Origin: Plazaster borealis
Taxonomy: Eukaryota > Echinodermata > Asteroidea > Forcipulatida > Labidiasteridae
Assembly: GCA_021014325.1 (NCBI GenBank)
Contig: CM037472.1
Coordinates: 29,350,234-29,414,233, forward strand
Reading direction: 5' to 3'
Length of the DNA: 64,000 nt
A model generated the notes under the pieces. It saw only the letters and a program-made list of their open reading frames with translations. It was not told the DNA's origin and searched no databases. The number at the start of each line of letters is the position of its first letter. The first letter of the stretch is position 1. A program made the translations under genes and the position numbers. Positions 56,812 through 64,000 of this stretch are shown here, in pieces.

Positions 56812-57010
56812 AGGTATAGATAAATCCCAGTACGCGCCATCTTTACAGGCATCTTGGGTTTTGGTTCTGAGCTGCCTCGAAAGTGTTCTACCAAGTGGTT
56901 CACTGACCAATCATGCATAACACATAGTTGTGTGTTCAATATTGGTTAAACATTGCCCCTAAAGATGGCCGACTTTACAATGCTTGGCGTCACGTGGGAA
57001 CTATATACAC
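56812..57010. repeat. Family I element, short copy
   Basis: GCGCCATCTTTACAGGCATC and AAAGATGGCCGACTTTACAA with ACTGACCAATCATGCA inside. Confidence 0.6.
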
Positions 57011-58494
57011 AGAGACCAAAAAGAGAATCTTCCAGAGAATGACTAGACTTGCTTACCAGTCTGCAGCAGTGTCTTAGTCACTCGGAGTTTATTCAGGCCA
57101 GTGCATTTTATCATCAATTCTTTATTCTTTTACAATAGATATTTCCAATCAGGGATGAGGATGTTTATTTTTTTACAAGGAATGGAGAAACAAAAACATA
57201 AGCGTCTACAAAGATTTTATCAAAAATATATATTAAAATTTCCTGAATGGCTTTTTCCTACTATGAGTACTTTCCAATTGTTGCTGTTTATTGATGTAAA
57301 TGAAATTAATATCGTGAAACAAATGTAAATTATATTCCATTGTGTTGGGCAACTTCAAAAATATTGTTCATTGTTTCGACTTTTGAAAATATACTTGTTT
57401 AAATGTTCAAAAGTTTAAATTCCTAAACCCTTGAATATTCCATACTCTGAAATCACTTAACCCTATTTAATGCTATGTTGGTGTTTTGTGTACAGTAAGT
57501 TCCTCAGTTGTCATAATTAATTTGGAAGTACAACATCATTTATCTTACAACTTTCATTGTTTTAAAACACAACTGATTGCGTTGGTGTTATTTCTTCAAA
57601 TCTGATTTTCTTCCTCCTTCCAGTTTGGTTGTATGATTCCAAGTGAACTTACAAATAGGGACCATTCAGAACTATCAATTCATTTAAATTTGTATTTATT
57701 TACTGATTTTTTTGTTGTTGCTTTGACCAACCTACCCATCTCAATTGTTGGTTTCAAATTTGTTTTCTGTGTTCGTTCTTTCTTTCTTTTTCTCTCTTTG
57801 TTTTCTTTTAAATTGAAAATGAAATTTTGGTTTTCAGAGATTTATTTCAATGGCCTTTCAGTGAATGGCCTCTTATTAAAAAAACAAAAATGTGAACATC
57901 TACCTATTGCCTGACATACATCGGATGATTGATCAGTAAGTTCAGGAATAGTTAGTGCTTCACTGTTAAACAATACAGATAAAAGAATTTTTTTGGACTG
58001 CTTAATGTCGTTACAGTCTTGACTTCGTGAAATGTCAAACTAAATTTCATCTTTTTCTACGGAAGTAGGGACTAAAATATATGAAATTAATTTGTATCAC
58101 AATCACCACCTTTGATTTAGCTAATCTAAATTTTAGTCATTGGTATTCGCTATTTATTTATTTGTACCTATTTTTTCCAGTGACTGATTTAACTTCTGTA
58201 AATAAAATAGAAAAGTATATGATTAAAATCGAACAAAAGTATTGTGAACCCTCCGTCCGCTTATACCTGATGAAGTGAACATGTTTGTAAGTTACAGTTA
58301 ATTGTGTTATCTTGCATCTCCTTGAGTTACTTCAAAATCATCTACGCTTTATGAATTGTTGTTGTTTTGTTTTTTTACCAACAAATTACTGTATAGTGAG
58401 TATTAATGAATTGACTAGCGTCATTTAGTCTGTCAAATTTGTAGCTAAGTGCTGTGTTAAAAGTGTTGTCACATTCAATAGAATTAATAAGTTT

Positions 58495-58580
58495 GGTGGG
58501 ATTCGAACCCACTTCCCCCCTGTGTCCCAGACACGTGTTTTACAATGCAATGTATGTTGGTTCGAGTCCAACCAAAGTTC
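58495..58580. repeat. Two T-arm-like sequences head to head
   Basis: GGTGGGATTCGAACCCACTT (minus-strand box B) and TTGGTTCGAGTCCAACCAAA (plus-strand box B), 60 bases apart. Likely SINE or tRNA debris; no complete tRNA fold. Confidence 0.4.
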
Positions 58581-59265
58581 ATTTCCGCAGAACTAGGACG
58601 AGGTGAAATACCATGCTTATCCTAGTCAGTAGGCTACGAAGTCTCGTGTGTATTGAACATGTTTTAAACATTGGATTACAAGGTATGAAGGAAAAAAAAT
58701 CACGCTTTTAACAGGGCTAATGTTTTGAATATGCGCAGGATTTGCGAAGCCTATAGAGTGCCAAAAAGCCAACTGAATCGTGAACTCACTTTTGCCTTGA
58801 AAGAGTTCCGTCAAACTTGGCGGTGATATAATTTGTGTTTGTGTTTACAAGCCATTTAATGACTCGTGTTTTTCAAAAAGAGGCTTGCTTTTTCATGAAA
58901 TTGTTGAGACATTTTGTACAAAAAAAAGTTTGTAATTTACTAACAAATAGTTCATGAGTTTATTACAGATTGTAAATTGATGTATTCATGTATTCAGTTA
59001 AATCTCGAGTATGATATCGGCAGTTTCAGCTCTATACTGTCAAACTCATTACTATCTTGATTGCAAATTGTCAGCAGTGTTATTTCTTCGGTAACTATTA
59101 CCTTTTTATTCAGACTTATTTCTGATTATAAAGAAGTCATCAGTGAACTTTTCTTGATAATTGTGCAGAAGCAAAGTTATAAAATGTGTGACCTAAGTTA
59201 TGCATTTATTATATGATGATAAACTGTACAAATCAAATGTTGGCGGTCAGTGAGACCGCCAACAT

Positions 59266-59365
59266 GGGGCTAGATAGCTTAGTTGGTAGAGCATCGGCAT
59301 GTTAATCTGGAGGTCGCAGGTTCAAGTCCTGCTCTAGTAAATGTTTCTTTGCTCGACAGTTCACT
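59266..59365 (+). mobile_element. tRNA-derived SINE (second family)
   Basis: GGGGCTAGATAGCTTAGTTG, GGTTCAAGTCCTGCTCTAGT then TTTCTTTGCTCGAC. Acceptor stem has a mismatch at the first pair and a weak anticodon stem, so a SINE rather than a tRNA gene. Preceded by an inverted GTTGGCGGTC...GACCGCCAAC hairpin. Confidence 0.65.
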
Positions 59366-60544
59366 GCCCCAAATTATTCAAAAAATAGACTGTTAAAGCT
59401 TAGATTGGGAAGAGAGATGTTGTTTCACTGCCCATTTAAATTGATAATGATTGTTTGAACATTTGATGCTATTAGGAAGTAATTTTTAGTTTGTTTTTAA
59501 AGAGTTATTAACATTTCTGTGTTCTTTTGGGGAAAACATGGGAAAAACCGATTATAATACTGAGTCACCTCAGAGACCAAAAGTAGATGAGATAGATGTG
59601 TTTGAACACATTTGGTTGGTGCTATGTATGGCACCAAGCAAAACAAAAACCATTTGCACATTGCAGAGGACTGCATGGAACTTGTGTAACTGCGTCATAG
59701 ATTAACAATATGCTACTGAGTTTGCCAATTTGATAATCTCATCATGATATTCAATGATTCGGCCGAAATGTGACAAAGTCTTTCTTTGGCTACTTTCTGG
59801 TGGTCAGTGAAGTAGCAGAGAGATTTGCTTTTTGATTATGGGAGATAACTACAAAAACATGCCTTTTTGATAAGTTTATTTTTGGTGGTCAGATTTAAAA
59901 TGGAAGACAGTTTCAGAGTGCCATTACTTTTCAGAGCAATACAAGTCATCATAGTATTCTGACGACATTGACTTGTGGTAAGCACTCCATACTTTGCTGA
60001 GTCCTGTGGGGGAAAAACAAATTCGCAGGCTTTTCACACTTGGTGTCGATTGAAAAACAAAATACTATTCTTTATCCCAGATGCAATTAAATCAAGTTTT
60101 CATTTTGAACTTTGAAAGGAACGTTTCAAGAGTAGCAAACAACGATTAGATTGAATCTTTGAATGAACACAAAATTTACTTTTTCATTTGATTGGTTGTA
60201 CATAGGTTGCTCTGTAAGATAGTTAAAACAAATTAGGGCCACTTATTTTGGAATGTTATATCGCAGCTTGTATTATGTAAAGATTCAACAAAGCCAAATG
60301 TTGTACTATAGTGTAGCTGTATATATACCATATGAGCACTGTCTTAAGTTCACTTGTGATATAATTATAAGAATGTTTGGAAAATTGTTTTTATGTTCTT
60401 TGTAAAGTTTGTATATAAAACATCATGTTTGAATGTTGTGCACAGAAATTAAATCAGAACATACCAGTTACCAGAATGTTGTATTCTCTGCGTATGACTG
60501 CTTTCGTTGTTTTGTTCTTTTGCATTCTACTTATTTGAATTAAA

Positions 60545-60705
60545 GAATAGACCCCTTGCATTGGCCGCCATCGCTGAGGTCAAACAATGGAAACTTGCAC
60601 GTGTGTACGCGCTGTGCATAACTCTCAGCCAATGATAGGTCTTCAATGACTTCAGTGAGGTTTTGGTGACGTCGTGTGCAAGGGGTCGATTGACCTTCCA
60701 AGACG
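60545..60705. repeat. MITE family H
   Basis: GACCCCTTGCATTGGCCGCC left, GTGTGCAAGGGGTCGATTGA right, inverted; TCTCAGCCAATGATAGG inside matches 4.85 kb. Confidence 0.65.
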
Positions 60706-61015
60706 GAAGTTTGACACCCAAAAGCCATAACTTTCTCTATACTTTATGTTTTTTCCTCTAAAACAAAGGACAATCATGACTAACTTTTGACTTCCTCATA
60801 CTAGATGATTCCACATCTCAGAAATGTTATTGTTCCAGAAAATTTTCAAAATACACTTGCACTTGAAGGTGTAACATAAAGGTCTTAATGAAAAATATTT
60901 TGTTTCTTGTACATGTTTATTATTTATGTTAATTTTGGCCCATGCCCCTCAATCTGGCATTCTTGACAACCTGCTAAGGTTGTTCAAGGACACGCCGTTG
61001 ACACTCTATCAGCCT

Positions 61016-61146
61016 AGGGTCTAATTTCATTGCCCTGCGTACCACAGAATTCTGCACCTACGGCGCTCTTTAAACCTCCAGGATTCTATGGACCGTAAGC
61101 GCAGAATTCCGCGGTAAGCACTAAACAGGGCCGTGAAATTGGACCC
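61016..61146. repeat. MITE family A
   Basis: GGGTCTAATTTCATTGCCCT and GGCCGTGAAATTGGACCC; inner CAGAATTCTGCACCTACGGC against GTAAGCGCAGAATTCCGCGG. Confidence 0.75.
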
Positions 61147-61355
61147 AGAACTTGAGTCCGATGTGTTAGACTGCTCAGCCACAACCAGCTGTTTTGCCTA
61201 GTGGGACCACTTATGTTTTGCTTTTTACTAGCTCATTCGTTTTGTCCTCTCATCACCCTGCACAAAGTAAATGACCAGAGACATAACCCACTGCGGCATT
61301 CCCGTGCAGTTTTACAACTAGAACTGCTACATGGATTACTCAATTACAGACTCAA

Positions 61356-61490
61356 TGAAACGCTAGGTGGCAGCAGCAGACTTACCAGGTAAATTTCCAT
61401 TGTTTACGTTGTTCTGAGCATGCGCACATTACCGAGAACAATGGATTTATCTGGTAAGTCTGCTGCCACCTAGCGTCCCAAAAGTCCCCC
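61356..61490. repeat. MITE family G upstream of ZFYVE1
   Basis: AACGCTAGGTGGCAGCAGCA and CTGCTGCCACCTAGCGT are a perfect inverted pair; GACTTACCAGGTAAATTTCC against TTTATCTGGTAAGTCTG. Confidence 0.8.
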
Positions 61491-61492
61491 AT

Positions 61493-61777
61493 TCAACTAC
61501 AGACTATCATGATAAAACTATGCAAGAAACAAGTATTTTTACTGCTTTGGCCAACTTGTTGTTGTTTTTGTCAGCACGGTACCCAGACTGCTTTGCCTAG
61601 AAATACGACTAAATACAATTTGGGAGCTGTTTATTCTTTACGGTGTCATCATCTCAAAATAGTTGTTCTTTATTAAAAGACGGCTCTGGACAGCTGACGT
61701 ACTTTTCTCATCGAATTTCGATCGTGGTCTAATTATGATTATTCTATATACCCTGCGTCGATCTGGGGGTTTGTAGT
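61493..61777 (+). promoter_or_regulatory. ZFYVE1: Probable 5' UTR/promoter region of ZFYVE1-like gene
   Basis: Sequence between a fold-back repeat and the ATG. No clear TATA box. TGACGTA at about 61696 is a possible CRE-like half site. Assignment rests only on position. Confidence 0.3.
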
Positions 61778-63121
61778 ATGGCTTCTCGCATGAGAATCAG
61801 TGATCAAAATAAAATCTCGGGTTCCAAGCGAGTCTGCCAAGAGCGATTTTCCTGCAGCGGGTCCAAAGCTGAACTTCATTGTTTTGATTGTGGGACAAGG
61901 CAGTGCGTCGAATGTGAGAAAATCCTGCATGCCAGCAACTCCAAGTTCGCGGACCACGACCGGGTCAGAATCCTGCAAGTCAAGTTTCCTGAAAACGTTC
62001 AGCAATGTGGAATGTGGTGCAGCCCTATTAATCCTGCAGAGTTTTCTTGTATTGAGTGTCAGGGTGTTCTGTGCGGGGAATGTAACAGAAATGTTCACTG
62101 GGGGAAACTAACAAAACATCACCGTCGTCCCATTCCAAAAAAATCTAATGACTCAGAAGTAGTGAACACAGAAGATCTGACATCAAAAATATCTCCATCA
62201 ACTAATGACAAATTGGAGAGAGGTCTTGTATTTCATGAAACTTTCTCAGAAGCAGTTGACGGTGTTTCAAAGAGATACTCTTCATCCACGGATGAGGAAT
62301 TCCACAGTGCCATCGGTCTAGATTCACTCTCGACCTTGCCAGTTTTAGAGAAACTTGAAAACCCCCCCGATTTTAACATTCACATAATTGGGGAACAGTC
62401 AAGTGATTGTAGACTTTCTTCAATGGATGAAATATCGAGTAACGAGTTCCGCAGTCTTGAGGAAGCGCTTGAAAGGTCAACGATGAATCAGATATTAGAG
62501 GAGCGCGACCTCATGGAAAACCACCTTGATGGATCCCAAGAACCCGAGGCCCTGTCGTTCAGCTCTGGGCATTTCATTGCCCAAAACAGCTCAATTGTTT
62601 GCCAACCAACCGGTTCATCCTCTCAACCAGAATCTAAACCCAAACGACCAACGGCAATGCCACGTCAGAGAGAGAGAAATGCACAAGCCCCAGCAAAACA
62701 AGAGTTAAGAACGCAACCAGTGGGAACGCAGCCAGTTTCTCCGAAGCCAGTATCGGTACAAACTTCCACAATTAAGGACACCAGCGTCAGGCAAGTACAG
62801 TCTGTTGTCGATCATCCGAGGAGTGGATCCAACCCAAAGCCAAAGCTGGCAGTCTCATTATCCAGCTCAGGCAGAGAGACCAACCTGACTAAACCGATTG
62901 CTTCAGTGATGGGAACATCTCAGAATTCGATCAGTTCCAATGAAGGAGATAGCGATCATCAGGTCGACTCACCAAGGGGAAGCTTCAACAGGAAGCAAAT
63001 GAACATTCAAGGAGTTTTGAGGGAAGATGGAGGTGCTGTGAGAAACCAGCAGAAGGCAAAGGAACCAGCCATCAAGTACTCTCCAGGATTCCTGCTGGTT
63101 GATGAAAATGAAAATCTTCAG
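61778..63121 (+). CDS. ZFYVE1: ZFYVE1/DFCP1-like, first coding exon (gene continues past window)
   Basis: ATG at 61778 has A at -3 and G at +4. 448 codons to a phase-0 donor GTGCTT at 63122; open frame past the donor ends at 63181. Residues 20-115 hold paired Cys/His clusters (C26, C35, C38, C43, C46, H51, H60; then C77, C81, C91, C94, C99, C102, H107, H114), matching the N-terminal zinc region of ZFYVE1 (CQExxxCSG start). The end FLLVDENENLQ matches the start of the ZFYVE1 NTPase domain. Known role: DFCP1 is an ER/omegasome and lipid-droplet protein whose C-terminal double FYVE fingers bind PI3P and whose ATPase helps omegasome constriction. The NTPase body and FYVE domains must lie beyond 64000. 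Residues about 124-430 are an unusually long Ser/Pro/Gln-rich spacer. Confidence 0.85.
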
Positions 63122-64000
63122 GTGCTTATTAATAACATATTAAACAGCACATTGATCTATATTTATGTTATAATTAAATAATATTAATTAATATCAAGTG
63201 TATACAAAAATTGTGGATGCATTTGAGTGCATTTTCATAGACTATAATCACAAGTTGAAATCTGGATCCATTTCATGAGGCGAAGCTGATTGAAATAGAA
63301 AAGCCAGATTCGCGATCGAAATGCATTGTTTTATAACTCACTCATAGATCCTTGACATTTGGAAATTAATTTTTTTCACAATAAACACAAAATAGTCACA
63401 GAAACACCTCCCCCACCCCCACACTCTGAGTTTTCTAAAAGCTCCTTCTAAACAGCATAGACGACTCCATGTAGATGTTTTACGCATTTTGTGTTGATCG
63501 CGTTGCTTTATGGGTTGATTCTGTAGGATATCTCAAACTGTACCTTTAAAAAAAAACACCTTGAGAATTGTGAATTATAAAGAAAAGGTGTAAGACTGAT
63601 GGCAGTGGGATTGACCGATAGTGTCATGATTGACCGATAGTGCAATGCAATTGACCGATCACCGGGTTGACCAATTGCACCCAACATAGACACCAACCTT
63701 GTCTGCCGTGACAAGACCTTGCCTCATTTGGACAAACGGGCAGGCAACAGCTCAAAATTTTGGAAACAACTCTGTGAAATTTCTAATATTATCCATATTG
63801 GACTGAATGGACTGAATTTTAAATTTTGGAGCGTTGTGGCAGTGTACACATGCATAAATGACAAAATAAAGGATGACACGTGACGTATGTTTCACCAATC
63901 AAATGATAAGTATCTGGGACACGTGTGGTATAATATTAATTAATTGCATGATATATTACCTGAAAAATGAAGACCTTAACAAGTGTATTAGAGATGCATA
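63122..64000 (+). other. ZFYVE1: ZFYVE1-like intron 1 (partial)
   Basis: Starts with the GTGCTT donor. AT-rich; three ATTGACCGAT units at 63611, 63631 and 63650 form a short imperfect tandem repeat. No second exon recognised before 64000. Confidence 0.6.

Larger units (their letters stand above)
56240..60460 (+). other. TOGARAM1: Probable TOGARAM1 3' UTR and downstream flank
   Basis: No coding signal. Contains two family-B repeats, a family-I repeat, AT-rich sequence from about 57.1 kb, and a SINE near 59.3 kb. Candidate poly(A) signals are AATAAA at 58201 and ATTAAA at 60448. The relatively repeat-poor 57.1-60.4 kb stretch may be long 3' UTR; this is inference. Confidence 0.3.

Noticed and set aside
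57633..57914. 93-codon frame after a pyrimidine-rich AG
   Set aside because: Low-complexity, Phe/Leu-rich translation typical of AT-rich 3' flank; no phase partner.
59268..59340. tRNA gene
   Set aside because: Boxes A and B are good, but the acceptor stem has a first-pair mismatch, the anticodon stem is poor, and the 3' flank matches the SINE tail of other copies.

Overview
This is an intron-rich animal (metazoan) nuclear window. Exons are short and GT-AG bounded, sit in long AT-rich introns, and share the landscape with tRNA-derived SINEs, truncated non-LTR retrotransposons and many fold-back MITE-like repeats. The two recognisable genes are ciliary/membrane-traffic genes of animals. The repeat style (tRNA-headed SINEs, palindromic GGGCCCAATTTCAT elements, TTAAAGGCATCGTACACG elements) makes me think of an echinoderm, most likely a sea star. 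That placement rests on memory of repeat families and was not searched.

Gene 1 (about 1.9-56.2 kb, + strand) is the 3' part of a TOGARAM1 orthologue (TOG array regulator of axonemal microtubules, crescerin/FAM179B family). I reconstruct 22 exons whose splice phases agree at every junction; they sum to 4041 nt (1346 codons plus stop). In order they encode a disordered basic/serine-rich linker (exons 1-9), a very charged Arg/Glu helix of about 130 residues (exon 10), another linker (exon 11 and the first part of exon 12), TOG3 (exons 12-16), a short linker (exon 17) and TOG4 (exons 18-21). A last small exon at 56.16 kb gives a C-terminal tail. TOG1/TOG2 and the true start are not seen and presumably lie left of the window.

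Gene 2 (from 61778, + strand, running off the right end) is the first coding exon of a ZFYVE1/DFCP1 orthologue. It has an N-terminal Cys/His zinc-binding region, an unusually long low-complexity spacer, and the start of the NTPase domain (LLVDENENLQ), with a donor site at 63122.

Between and inside the genes the sequence is mostly mobile-element debris. It includes a 5'-truncated CR1/jockey-like retrotransposon with an intact reverse-transcriptase C-terminal half (39.5-40.9 kb), a decayed relative (46.8-47.15 kb), several SINE families, about a dozen MITE families (some nested, chimeric or in back-to-back clusters), a minisatellite built on a short palindrome (13.85-14.23 kb), and a 1-kb degenerate repeat field (10.9-11.9 kb). 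No rRNA gene, functional tRNA gene or CRISPR was found.
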